DNA of 64,000 nt, from assembly GCF_037991315.1 (NCBI RefSeq), contig NZ_CP150300.1, positions 6,572,001 through 6,636,000 on the forward strand. Direction: 5' to 3'. The position numbers were made by a program, and so were the translations under genes. Every line of letters begins with the position of its first letter. Position 1 is the first letter of the stretch. The notes below the pieces were generated by a model. It did not search any database, was not told the DNA's origin, and worked only from the letters and a program-made list of their open reading frames with translations. This DNA comes from Paenibacillus sp. FSL H8-0079. GTDB taxonomy: Bacteria; Bacillota; Bacilli; Paenibacillales; Paenibacillaceae. Below are positions 36,151 to 45,141 of this stretch, piece after piece.

Positions 36151-37178
36151 GAGATCAATCGATTGAATTTATTATGGCGGGCAGACGTCATCGACGTCGC
36201 CGCTGGATACTTGTCACCAGTCTCCTTGCCATACTTGCATGTGCTCTTTGCTGCGCCATGCTTTTGCTCGGCAACACAATCTATCCGGTCAAAGATGTGA
36301 TTAGCTCCCTTTCGGGAGAGAAGATCAAAGGTGTATCTTTTGCCGTGAATACGATACGTTTACCGAGAATGCTCACAGGTCTCTTTGCCGGATTTGCCTT
36401 CGGTATTGCAGGTTATACCTTCCAGACTATGTTGCGGAATCCGCTGGCGAATCCTAATGTTATCGGGATCACGTCAGGTTCAAGCGCTGCGGCTGTGTTT
36501 TGTATCGTCGTACTTCATGCAAGCGGAGCCATTGTTTCCCTGGCTTCAGTGATTGCAGGTCTGGCTACAGTGTTGTTCATATATGTACTCTCCAGAGGAA
36601 AAGTGTTCTCCATCGGAAGGTTAATACTTATCGGGATCGGTATTCAAGCTATGCTTGATGCGGTCATCTCCTATCTCTTACTGGTTAGTTCTGAAAAGGA
36701 TATTCCTGCCGCAATCCGCTGGCTCACAGGTAGTCTGAACGGTTCTCAGATGAGTGCACTACCGCCTCTCGTGATTACCGTGCTAATCTGCTCACCCATC
36801 ATCATGATGCTGGGCAAACATCTCAGTATATTGGAACTCGGAGAACAATCGGCGTTTTCACTAGGTGTAGACACGGACAAGACCAGAATTGCGCTTATTG
36901 TGAGTTCGGTCTGCATGGTCGCGATTGCTACGGCGACTACAGGTCCGATTGCCTTTGTCTCCTTCCTTGCGGGACCTATTGCGAAGAGACTCGTAGGTGT
37001 TGGCTCTTCGAACATTCTCCCGGCAGGTCTGGTTGGCGTTAATCTGGTTCTTGCCTCCGATCTCATCGGACAGTTTGCTTTTGAGTACAGATTCCCCGTA
37101 GGCGTCATTACCGGATTACTCGGAGCACCGTATCTGATCTTCCTGTTAATCCGAATGAATCGTAAGGGGGAGTTATAA
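36147..37178 (+). CDS. Siderophore ABC permease, FecCD family (second subunit)
   Basis: A 343-residue FecCD permease with an Arg-rich cytoplasmic N-terminus (GRRHRRRRW). Family signatures follow: RLPRMLTGLFAGFAFGIAGYTFQTMLRNPLANPNVIGITSGSS and ATTGPIAFVSFLAGPIAKRL. It starts within the stop of the first permease (ATGA overlap), and its own TAA overlaps the ATPase start (TAATG). These tight overlaps show a single operon with fixed subunit ratio. Confidence 0.93.
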   Translation: MRDQSIEFIMAGRRHRRRRWILVTSLLAILACALCCAMLLLGNTIYPVKDVISSLSGEKIKGVSFAVNTIRLPRMLTGLFAGFAFGIAGYTFQTMLRNPLANPNVIGITSGSSAAAVFCIVVLHASGAIVSLASVIAGLATVLFIYVLSRGKVFSIGRLILIGIGIQAMLDAVISYLLLVSSEKDIPAAIRWLTGSLNGSQMSALPPLVITVLICSPIIMMLGKHLSILELGEQSAFSLGVDTDKTRIALIVSSVCMVAIATATTGPIAFVSFLAGPIAKRLVGVGSSNILPAGLVGVNLVLASDLIGQFAFEYRFPVGVITGLLGAPYLIFLLIRMNRKGEL

Positions 37179-37978
37179 TGAAACCGACACATGTATTTGA
37201 AGCGAAACAACTCGTTGCCGGATATGAAAATAAAACCATTATCCACGGTGTGGATATCGTTATACCGAGCAACCAAATAAGCGTCATTATTGGCTCTAAT
37301 GGCTGCGGTAAGTCTACCCTTTTGAAAACGATGGCTAGGCTCATTAAGCCTACATCTGGCAGCATTACGTTGGACGGCAAAGCCATTAGCAAGATCCCAC
37401 CCAAGCAATTGGCTCGCGTGATCGGGTTACTGCCGCAGTCTCCCATTGTCCCGGAAGGCATTTCGGTAGCGGATCTGGTGGGCCGTGGAAGATTTCCACA
37501 CCAATCCTTGTTCAGTGGCTGGACCAAAAAGGATTACGAGGCCGTGGCCGAAGCCATGACCATTATGAACATCACCGAGTTTGCCAATCACAATATAGAT
37601 GAGCTTTCAGGCGGACAACGTCAGCGTGTGTGGATTGCCATGGCGCTAGCGCAACAGACAGATATCCTTTTTCTCGATGAGCCGACGACTTTCTTGGATA
37701 TTACGTATCAAGTTGAGATCCTGGACCTGCTTACCGAGCTGAATCGCAAACATGGAACGACCATTGTGATGGTACTGCACGATATCAATTTATCGGCGCG
37801 ATATGCAGATCATATCTTTGCGCTTCATACCGGAAAACTTGTGGCTGAGGGTAAACCTGCAGAGGTCATAACCGCACCACAAGTCAAAGACATTTTCGGA
37901 TTGGAATGTACGGTTATTGAAGATCCCGTTTCAGGATCACCGATGGTGGTGCCCAAAGGGCGATATCATGCGAAATAG
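37178..37978 (+). CDS. Siderophore ABC ATP-binding protein (FecE/FhuC family)
   Basis: 266 residues with Walker A (IGSNGCGKST), Q-loop (LLPQSP), signature (LSGGQRQRVWIAMAL), Walker B (ILFLDEPTTFLD) and H-loop (VLHDINLSARYADH). The pattern is that of siderophore/B12-class importers. GGGGGAG lies 7 bases before the ATG. It is the last gene of the Fur-controlled operon and is followed by a strong terminator. Confidence 0.95.
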   Translation: MKPTHVFEAKQLVAGYENKTIIHGVDIVIPSNQISVIIGSNGCGKSTLLKTMARLIKPTSGSITLDGKAISKIPPKQLARVIGLLPQSPIVPEGISVADLVGRGRFPHQSLFSGWTKKDYEAVAEAMTIMNITEFANHNIDELSGGQRQRVWIAMALAQQTDILFLDEPTTFLDITYQVEILDLLTELNRKHGTTIVMVLHDINLSARYADHIFALHTGKLVAEGKPAEVITAPQVKDIFGLECTVIEDPVSGSPMVVPKGRYHAK

Positions 37979-37982
37979 ACAA

Positions 37983-38036
37983 ATAGCGGCAGTTGCGACA
38001 AAGATCCTTTGTCCCGACTGTCGCTATCTTATTTTT
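37983..38036. terminator. Terminator between the iron operon and the convergent sensor kinase
   Basis: ATAGCG...CGCTAT closes an outer stem and GACAAAG-atc-CTTTGTC an inner one, with TATTTTT on the plus side. It lies between two convergent genes and can serve both. Confidence 0.75.
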
Positions 38037-38039
38037 GAC

Positions 38040-39254
38040 CTAATCCGTTTTAGCTAAAAAACGAATAGTCACCGAGGTCCCCTGACCTTTGGCGCTGTGA
38101 TATTCGATCGTTCCTTCATACTTTTCCACGATGTTATAACAGATCATTAATCCCAGTCCCGTCCCATTCGTTTTCAATGAATAAAATGGAGTCCCTAGTG
38201 ACTTTACCTCTTCCTCTGTCATGCCGCTTCCCTGATCCGTTATTCTCATCTCCACCCACTGCTTCACTCGCTTCGCTGTTACTATAACGGTTGTGCCCGC
38301 ATCCGAAGCTTCCAGTGCATTTTTGATGAGATTGATCAGCAACTGCTTGAACTCAATCGTATTAATAAGAATTGTACAGCCCTCTTCCACCTGCATATCC
38401 ATATGTTTGTCCGACAACATCGCATAGGAGCTGAGCAGACCTGTCACACCCTCTAGAACTTCCTTAACATCCACCTTCTCTGGTCTCAGTTCTCTATTAG
38501 GTTTGGCAAGGGTCAGAAATTGAGAGGTCACCTGTTCGACGGTATTCAGCTCATCAATCATTAAAGCAAACTTATTTCTCACCGGTTGCTCAAAAGAGGT
38601 GTCTTCTCGATACAGCTGCAAAAAACCTCGCACAACCGTCACTGGATTACGAATTTCATGTGCAACGGCAGCCGTTAAATGGGCGATCATTTTCAAACGC
38701 TCTGATTGCTGCAGTTGTTCAAAATACAGTTGTTGCTTCCTCATTCGAGAAAAGGTCAGGTGAAAAATAAGAAATAAAATGATTTGGCTCGCCATAATAT
38801 TGATAAAATTGCCGACCACATCCGTATGTATATATGCATACTCGTTCCCTTGGTTATACAGAAGATTGTAACCAAACGTAATGAGGATCAAAATTCCGTT
38901 TAGAATCAACGAACAATAAAATAATTTCAGATCATAGAACAGGATCGCGAGGGCTGGAAGAAGACAAATGAGAATATAAGTTGTCCACGACTGGGGATAT
39001 AGAAAAGCAAGCGTATAGAAGTATGCAAACCCAATCAGAATGATGCTTAATCTAAAGGAAAACGTCTCCACCTTAGGATACAGCAATAAACATACGGCCA
39101 GAACGGTTACGCATAGGCAATGGATCACATACCCCACCGTAATCCCGTTCAATTCAGTCGTGGACAGGATTAATCCCGATAACATCAGAGCAATGATCGT
39201 AAGCATTGAGATGTAATACGTTTTCCGATTGATCTGATTGTGCAATTCTTTCAT
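38040..39254 (-). CDS. Sensor histidine kinase with six-helix membrane domain
   Basis: 404 residues. The N-terminal 185 form about six membrane helices with little extracellular loop, suggesting that signals are sensed in the membrane. HisKA follows with HEIRNPVTVVRGFLQLY (the phospho-histidine in AVAHEIRNP). The HATPase domain has N, G1 and G2 boxes (INLIKNALEAS, DQGSGMTEEE, GTGLGLMICYNI). The layout resembles the KinB/KinD kinases that feed the sporulation phosphorelay. No response regulator is adjacent, so this is an orphan kinase; a phosphorelay role is only inferred. Confidence 0.85.
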   Translation of the reverse strand: MKELHNQINRKTYYISMLTIIALMLSGLILSTTELNGITVGYVIHCLCVTVLAVCLLLYPKVETFSFRLSIILIGFAYFYTLAFLYPQSWTTYILICLLPALAILFYDLKLFYCSLILNGILILITFGYNLLYNQGNEYAYIHTDVVGNFINIMASQIILFLIFHLTFSRMRKQQLYFEQLQQSERLKMIAHLTAAVAHEIRNPVTVVRGFLQLYREDTSFEQPVRNKFALMIDELNTVEQVTSQFLTLAKPNRELRPEKVDVKEVLEGVTGLLSSYAMLSDKHMDMQVEEGCTILINTIEFKQLLINLIKNALEASDAGTTVIVTAKRVKQWVEMRITDQGSGMTEEEVKSLGTPFYSLKTNGTGLGLMICYNIVEKYEGTIEYHSAKGQGTSVTIRFLAKTD

Positions 39255-39430
39255 GAATTCACCACTTTTAGATGGATTTAGACGCAGGTAGGCGACTTTG
39301 TTCTAAAATGTTGGAAATTCCTCTGGTATGCCGCTGTCCGCTTTCTACATTATTATTGTATCTTATTTAACAACCTGCATACTACGGGCTCTGATTAAAC
39401 ATCCACTCATAAAAGCGGACTACACTAAAA

Positions 39431-39458
39431 AGCCATACGGATGATTGTCCGTACGGCT
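39431..39458 (-). terminator. Terminator of the MetE-like gene
   Basis: AGCC-TACGGA pairs with TCCGTA-GGCT (one mismatch). On the minus strand it is followed by TTTTTAG, about 65 bases past the stop. Confidence 0.75.
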
Positions 39459-39522
39459 GAATTAGCACTTTGTTTTTACTTATGCATAACACATGTGTGA
39501 TTGATGAATGACGGTACGAAGA

Positions 39523-40662
39523 TTACTTCCAGAGCTCTTCGGCAATTTCCTTAATGAACGCAAGCTTGCGCCATTGCTGTTCCTCGGTCAGATGGTTACC
39601 TTCTTCCGTGGAAGCAAAGCCGCATTGCGGGCTCAGGCAGATTCGATCCAGATCAACATATTGTTTGGCTTCCTCGATCCGTTTCAGAATATCTTCCTTG
39701 TTCTCCAGCTCTCCAAATTTGGAAGAGAAGAGGCCCAGTACGACCTGCTGATTGTCCTTCAGGAAACGAAGTGGCTTGAAGTCACCAGCCCGTTCTGTAT
39801 CGAACTCCAGGTAAAAGCCAGAGTAGTTATCGATGCTCAGAAGTGTCTGCGCAATCGGCTCGTAACCGCCACCGACTCCTGCAAACGTTGAAACATAATT
39901 ACCGCGGCAGACATGAGTGGTTACCACGAGGTCTTCCGGCAGGCCGGATACCACTTCTTCGTTCAGTTTTGCAAGTTCGTTTGCATACTCTTCCACATTG
40001 ACGCCAATCTGCTCCATCACTGTGATGAACTGTTGGTCACATAGTGCGCCCCATGTGCAATCATCAATCTGAATGCTGCGGCAGCCGGCTTCATAGAAAG
40101 CCAAGATGGATGCTTTGTATGCCTTAGCAATGTCCGAAAGAAGCTCTTGGCGGTTCGGATAGACGGCCTGTGTGCTTTCCTTATTATCTGCCCGATCCAA
40201 TTCGAATAGGAACTGTGCAGCTGCTGGGATGGATTGACGAGCAACAATGTCTTCGCCAGCCGTAGCTTTCAAGAAGGCATAATGCGCTACAAATGGATGA
40301 CTGCTGTAACTAATTTTGCCGGTCAGACGAGCTGTTTCCGGTCTGGATGTCGCACCATTGAATCGATAACCCTCATCAATGATTGTCCGCTCAACACCAT
40401 CCAGTCCCCAGAAGAAGTCCAGATGCCACCATGAGCGGCGGAATTCGCCGTCGGTTACAGCTTGAAGGCCAACCTCTTTTTGTTTTTGTACGAGTTTCAC
40501 AATCTCGGCGTTCTCTACTTCATTCAACTGTTCCGTGGTGATTTCGCCGTTCTGGTATTTTAATCTGGCATCTTTCAACGCACTCGGGCGCAGGAAACTA
40601 CCAACAATATCATATCGAAATGGAGTGACGGTTCGCTGTTTAGGTTCTGTTTGTGTGCTCAT
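39523..40662 (-). CDS. MetE-like cobalamin-independent methionine synthase (YxjG/YxjH type)
   Basis: 379 residues, corresponding to the C-terminal catalytic barrel of MetE only. It contains YDIVGSFLRPSAL, AVTDGEFRRSWWHLDFFWGLDG, IQIDDCTWGALCD, a zinc-ligand region (THVCRGNY) and CLSPQCGFAS near the end. Such short MetE-like proteins (YxjG/YxjH in Bacillus) make methionine from homocysteine with small methyl donors. No S-box (SAM) riboswitch is visible in the leader. Instead a nested palindrome resembling a Met-box occurs at 40741-40775. It is a single-gene unit with its own terminator. Confidence 0.88.
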   Translation of the reverse strand: MSTQTEPKQRTVTPFRYDIVGSFLRPSALKDARLKYQNGEITTEQLNEVENAEIVKLVQKQKEVGLQAVTDGEFRRSWWHLDFFWGLDGVERTIIDEGYRFNGATSRPETARLTGKISYSSHPFVAHYAFLKATAGEDIVARQSIPAAAQFLFELDRADNKESTQAVYPNRQELLSDIAKAYKASILAFYEAGCRSIQIDDCTWGALCDQQFITVMEQIGVNVEEYANELAKLNEEVVSGLPEDLVVTTHVCRGNYVSTFAGVGGGYEPIAQTLLSIDNYSGFYLEFDTERAGDFKPLRFLKDNQQVVLGLFSSKFGELENKEDILKRIEEAKQYVDLDRICLSPQCGFASTEEGNHLTEEQQWRKLAFIKEIAEELWK

Positions 40663-40740
40663 ATAGGTTAATCTCCCCGTTTATCATTATAGAATTAAAT
40701 ATAACATATCCGATCGGAATAACTGTTCTACGAAAGAGTT

Positions 40741-40775
40741 ATAGCCCGTTATAGTTATTAGCTATAACGGGCTAT
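40741..40775 (-). promoter_or_regulatory. Nested palindrome with Met-box-like core upstream of the MetE-like gene
   Basis: ATAGCCCGTTATAG and CTATAACGGGCTAT form a perfect 14-base inverted repeat around TTATTAG. The core TATAGTTATTAGCTATA (40750-40766) is close to the LysR-type Met-box of streptococcal MetR/MtaR (TATAGTT-N3-AACTATA). It lies 80-110 bases before the start. A terminator for the upstream operon is the alternative, but no T-tract follows on the minus strand. Confidence 0.5.
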
Positions 40776-40804
40776 ATTTTAGGAGAGTCTATATAATAAT
40801 CAAG

Positions 40805-40924
40805 TGAATCAATTTCATAATACCTTTAGCTGCTTCAATGAAGGCTAGATATAGATCAAAACGGTTCATTTTGTCTATATCTAGTTACAAAAATCCATTT
40901 TTAGTGAGTTATGAAATTGATTCA
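40805..40924. repeat. 120-base imperfect hairpin with nested inverted repeats
   Basis: Outer arms TGAATCAATTTCATAA and its exact complement (16 of 16) enclose inner arms CTAGATATAGA / TCTATATCTAG (11 of 11). There is no ORF. It lies between the exopolysaccharide operon end and the MetE-like gene. It could be a small MITE or a structured RNA. Confidence 0.55.
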
Positions 40925-40984
40925 AGTATTCAATCTAATCTTACCTGACTCGATGTCCAGAACAGGATCTCAACACCTATGATC

Positions 40985-42838
40985 TCACGTCAACGTAAGA
41001 ACGATCTGATCCCCGGAACGGGTGATTTTGTAGATACCCTCCTGCATGTCGATGCCATAATGCTTTTTCAGCAACCACTTGGCGTTGAGATCCGTCTCCA
41101 CGACCACCAGATAATCATAGCCGCTCAACAGGTTGTCCATATTGTCTTCATAGAACAACACAATCCCGTCTACATGTGGAGCATACAAGAAATACTTCCC
41201 GACATATTGCATGTAATAGTTCGTGACCTGCTGGTCCCTGTCTGAGGCGTAGAAGAGATATCTGTTAGTATCCTCCTGCCCATTTGGGTACCACCGATCA
41301 CCAGTAACCGCATGAATCTTGGAAGGGAGCGTTGTATCATAGCTTTGGGCGATAGAGACGATACCATTGTATTCAGACAAAAGAATGGTGGCCGCAACCG
41401 CCATACAGCCGATAATGCCTTTTTGATAATGCCCCTTCGTCTTGACCGTCTTAAAAGATTGATAATCAGGCACTTCACCAATCCGATAGTGGAATGAACG
41501 CTCCAGGTCGATCGCAGCACACAACACTAGCCCCCCGGCAAACAGCACCACGATACTCGATGCATACCGCTCAAATCCAGCCAGGACAATCGCTTCATCC
41601 AGTGGCATGGAGAAGAGATACAACGCCAGAATACCCGCATAGTACAGTAACAGTACAACGTCCAGCGCAATCAATGCTTTCCACAGGTTCCACTTCTTCT
41701 TGAGCACCACAACGGCAAATACCGAAGCTCCGATCGCGATAAGCTGGAAAATTACAATGCCGAGCACAGGCCTGGACGTGATATCTATGCTTGATTTCAG
41801 GAACAGCATCAGAATCTCCCATTTCTGTTCTCCCGTCTTGCCCGCTTTGATCACCGAGGCTGCTCCCTCGAACTTGTTATCAATCCCTTGGAATACTGTC
41901 GCCATTCGCCAGCTCCAGCCGAAATACGGAAGTAATGAACCACCCATGGTACCAAGCACAGCCAGTCCGACTTTCCAGTTCGAGCGCTGCCCATTTCTCA
42001 GCCAAGTGTACAACAGGAAGATCAGGCCGATCGCTGCGAAAATAATACCTGTGCTTTTGATGATCATCAGCAATCCTGCCAGTGGAAGAACAACAATACA
42101 TGCGTTTTTTATGTCATTACGATACTGGTAGATGACTGCCAAGATCGCAAGCGCATAAATTGGAAGCATGAAGTCCACGAGCAGATTGGTAATCCGAATC
42201 GTAAGGTTGAAGAACGATAGCGTAGATAACCCGAGTCCGAGAAAAGCATATAGCAGAAAGCGTTTCTTCTCCGATACGATGCCAAACATAGCATAGAAAC
42301 AGGAAAAGATCAGCAGACCTTGTGCCAGGAGCATCACGGATTGGGAATGCCCCATAAAACGACAGACATAATAAATGAAAGACGAAGTTCCCAACGGGTA
42401 ATTTTTAAAATCAATCAGGGTGGAGTCTGGTGTCGGAAAGGCATTCGTACTCAGCATCTGCTTCAACACAATGGCCCAGTGCGAGAAGTTATCGTAGTGT
42501 GTCAATTCATTTTGGAACAGAATCAGCAAAAAGATGAATGTTCCGCCCAGAAAAGAAAACTGAAATAACGAGAACAATAACTGCGGCTTTGTCCCTCGTC
42601 GGACAGCTTGAACCAGCGTACTCCTAAACAGCACCAAGCCTACGATCAACACAACAATACTTCCTATAAAGAGCTGACCTGCCAAGCCGGCGAAATATAC
42701 GATACAGGCTATCGCAGAAAACACAAATACGGGGATGAACTCCCACCGTAGTGCAAGTGTTTTCCGAACAAACTGCATATAACCAACAAAGGAGAATATC
42801 AATAAAACTCCCATCACAAATTGAAGCACAATGAGCAT
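40985..42838 (-). CDS. Polytopic membrane protein of the polysaccharide operon
   Basis: 617 residues with about 12 membrane helices. A conserved-looking extracellular loop after the third or fourth helix contains HYDNFSHWAIVLKQM. A C-terminal extracellular domain of about 130 residues (DTTLPSKIHAV, YLFYASDRDQQV, YDYLVVVETD) follows. This arrangement suggests a GT-C-fold glycosyltransferase or a polysaccharide-assembly protein, but no firm family is recognised. It begins 11 bases after the GT2 synthase gene, so it is part of the same operon and probably acts on the same polymer or glycolipid. Confidence 0.65.
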   Translation of the reverse strand: MLIVLQFVMGVLLIFSFVGYMQFVRKTLALRWEFIPVFVFSAIACIVYFAGLAGQLFIGSIVVLIVGLVLFRSTLVQAVRRGTKPQLLFSLFQFSFLGGTFIFLLILFQNELTHYDNFSHWAIVLKQMLSTNAFPTPDSTLIDFKNYPLGTSSFIYYVCRFMGHSQSVMLLAQGLLIFSCFYAMFGIVSEKKRFLLYAFLGLGLSTLSFFNLTIRITNLLVDFMLPIYALAILAVIYQYRNDIKNACIVVLPLAGLLMIIKSTGIIFAAIGLIFLLYTWLRNGQRSNWKVGLAVLGTMGGSLLPYFGWSWRMATVFQGIDNKFEGAASVIKAGKTGEQKWEILMLFLKSSIDITSRPVLGIVIFQLIAIGASVFAVVVLKKKWNLWKALIALDVVLLLYYAGILALYLFSMPLDEAIVLAGFERYASSIVVLFAGGLVLCAAIDLERSFHYRIGEVPDYQSFKTVKTKGHYQKGIIGCMAVAATILLSEYNGIVSIAQSYDTTLPSKIHAVTGDRWYPNGQEDTNRYLFYASDRDQQVTNYYMQYVGKYFLYAPHVDGIVLFYEDNMDNLLSGYDYLVVVETDLNAKWLLKKHYGIDMQEGIYKITRSGDQIVLTLT

Positions 42839-42849
42839 CTTTATCTCTC

Positions 42850-45141
42850 CTAACCCTCTCTGGTGGAACGATCGGAATGTGGCTGAATCAAATCAGTCAG
42901 CAATTGCTCGATCAGGCCCTTCTCCACAATATCATCGATATTCTCCACCGAGAGAAGCACTTCGCGCTCACGGGCTGTCGTTTTTCCCGTATGTTTCAAA
43001 ATAACTTCAATATTACTCTTCGTATAAAAAGTAACGACCGCTCCTGCCTCAATATCACCATGGAAACCCGTCGCGGAAAAGAAACGATAATTGAAGCTGC
43101 GCAGCGTACATCCAGCATCATTGGTGAAATGCACTGGAAGCTTAAGGGAAAGCCGTGGCATTTTCCGCTGATCGGATTTCGGTTGAACAATACGTTTTTT
43201 CACATTGCGAAGCATATCGTCATAAGCCGTATCCCACAGATTCATCTGCTCTGGCAACGAGTGTTTACGATCGTAGATGATTTGCATGTATTGGCGGTTA
43301 TCATTCTCATCAATGGGTTGAACCGTTGCGGAGTAACGCCAGCCCTCTCCATCCTGTTTCACATAAACGATGACTGCATCGAGGTTGGCCTCATACCGGT
43401 CGGTTTTGACGACCAGAGAGATGATTTTCTGTTCAGCCAAATAAATGGGATAAGGGACATAGAAGGCAATACCTTGTTCGGATACATCAACCGTTTTGGC
43501 CTGATATCGCAGATTATTGGCTTGGTCGTAGATCGTGACATCCTCTTGCGCTCGAATCCGTTCTGTCTCCCGATACGCACGGCGACCGACCATGAAGAAC
43601 AGGGCGTAACATAGCGCAATCATATTATGAATGAGCCAGAAAATAATGATACTGCTGAAAAATAGCGCAATGCCATACTTGCCATTTACATACCGAATCA
43701 CGGCTGCGATGGAAAGCAACAGCAGGAAGATATGCGGTAGTGCATATAACAGAGCAGACATCCATTGTCGACCACTCGCTCTGCTTTTGTTGGTAACCTT
43801 GAATTTTTTCTCACGAATGCCCAGCGTCTCTAGGAGAACCGGCCAGATCAGATAAGGCATAAATATGGTATCGATAACCTGACTCCAGCGCTGATTCCGA
43901 ATATTGCTGGACAGATATCGCATGGATACACTGTAGAAGAAATAGGATGGAAGCCAGAATATTAAAATTTGCCAGAAGGTTGTGTTCACAATCTGGAAGT
44001 CGAATAACGCAAATAAAATAGGCGCCAAAATGAAAATCAAACGGTTAAAGAAGGACCACCAGTATAAGAAACTACTCAAGTAGGTCACTCTCGTCCAGAA
44101 AGGGAGCTTTCCAGATATGGGTGCACGCGTATTCTGCAGGCTCTGAATAATCCCCCTTGCCCAGCGAATCCGCTGCTTAATCATGCTCTTCACTGTTGTT
44201 GTCGTCTGCCCGGCAGCTTGAACCTCTTGAGTCGCATAGGTAATATAACCTTCCTGCTGCAAGCGGATGCTTGTCTCAAAGTCCTCGGTGATTGTATTGA
44301 GCGGAAAACCTCCGATGTCTTCCATACCTTGGCGGGAAATAATCGTGTTGCTTCCTGTATAGGCTACCGCATTGGAGGCATTACGCAGGATGTTCACTTC
44401 TCTGGAGAAGAAATCCTGTTCATTCGGAATGCCTTGCTCTGCATACAGGTTAAACTGGAATAGATCCGGGTTGTAGAAGCTCTGCGGGGTCTGTACCAGA
44501 CCAAGCTTGAACTTAGGGTCCATTTCATCCTGCCTACGAGGACGCCATTCTTCATTCTCCTTAATGAACGTGGAGAGCAGGAAATAAGGGACCGTTTTCA
44601 TCAAAAAGGTATGCTGTGGGATCATATCTGCATCAAACGTTGCAATGAGCGGAGAAGAGCTTTTGCTCAGTGCATTGTTCAGATTACCAGACTTGGCATC
44701 TTTATTCCCCGGAAACCCCAGATATCCGATACCAAACTGTCTGGCAAGTTCCTCCACCTCCGGCCTTGCTCCATCATCACAGATATAGATATGAACCTTC
44801 TGCTTGTCCGGATAATCCATGAACGTACAAGCATTGACGGTTTTATATAACAGGTCGACGGGCTCATTATGGGTAGCGATAAATACATCCACATCCGGAT
44901 AATACTCCGGCGGAACGGTTGGAAAGTCGAGCTGTGTACGTTCTTTTTGCATCTTTTGAAAGAATAATTCAAAGGTTGTCAGTACGGTGACCGTTTCAGC
45001 AACAATCAGCAGCATACCGAAAATGACGTTTAGAACGCCTTCCCCCCATGGCAACGTAAAGAACGTACGCCAGACCAAATAAATCGACATCAGAATCATC
45101 GTGATGACAAAAAAGATATTCTGCCTTTTTTCGTTTTGCAC
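42850..45141 (-). CDS. Cellulose-synthase-like GT2 glycosyltransferase with PilZ-like C-terminus
   Basis: 763 residues. Two N-terminal helices precede a GT2 domain with DDG, DAD, TED and QRIRW motifs, the set of processive synthases such as BcsA. Four or more membrane helices follow. The C-terminus (about 560-760) contains a PilZ-like segment (TVDVSEQGIAFYVPYP, with the D-x-S-x-x-G motif). The GTG at 45141 is chosen: AAGGAGG lies 11 bases upstream and the GTG overlaps the previous stop by one base (TAGTG). The longer frame to 45174 would start inside the upstream gene. It likely extrudes an exopolysaccharide, possibly under cyclic di-GMP control. Confidence 0.85.
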   Translation of the reverse strand: MQNEKRQNIFFVITMILMSIYLVWRTFFTLPWGEGVLNVIFGMLLIVAETVTVLTTFELFFQKMQKERTQLDFPTVPPEYYPDVDVFIATHNEPVDLLYKTVNACTFMDYPDKQKVHIYICDDGARPEVEELARQFGIGYLGFPGNKDAKSGNLNNALSKSSSPLIATFDADMIPQHTFLMKTVPYFLLSTFIKENEEWRPRRQDEMDPKFKLGLVQTPQSFYNPDLFQFNLYAEQGIPNEQDFFSREVNILRNASNAVAYTGSNTIISRQGMEDIGGFPLNTITEDFETSIRLQQEGYITYATQEVQAAGQTTTTVKSMIKQRIRWARGIIQSLQNTRAPISGKLPFWTRVTYLSSFLYWWSFFNRLIFILAPILFALFDFQIVNTTFWQILIFWLPSYFFYSVSMRYLSSNIRNQRWSQVIDTIFMPYLIWPVLLETLGIREKKFKVTNKSRASGRQWMSALLYALPHIFLLLLSIAAVIRYVNGKYGIALFFSSIIIFWLIHNMIALCYALFFMVGRRAYRETERIRAQEDVTIYDQANNLRYQAKTVDVSEQGIAFYVPYPIYLAEQKIISLVVKTDRYEANLDAVIVYVKQDGEGWRYSATVQPIDENDNRQYMQIIYDRKHSLPEQMNLWDTAYDDMLRNVKKRIVQPKSDQRKMPRLSLKLPVHFTNDAGCTLRSFNYRFFSATGFHGDIEAGAVVTFYTKSNIEVILKHTGKTTAREREVLLSVENIDDIVEKGLIEQLLTDLIQPHSDRSTREG

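Noticed and set aside
40663..40984. SAM (S-box) riboswitch upstream of the MetE-like gene
   Set aside because: The conserved S-box core and helix pattern are not present; only a nested palindrome and a separate large hairpin are seen.
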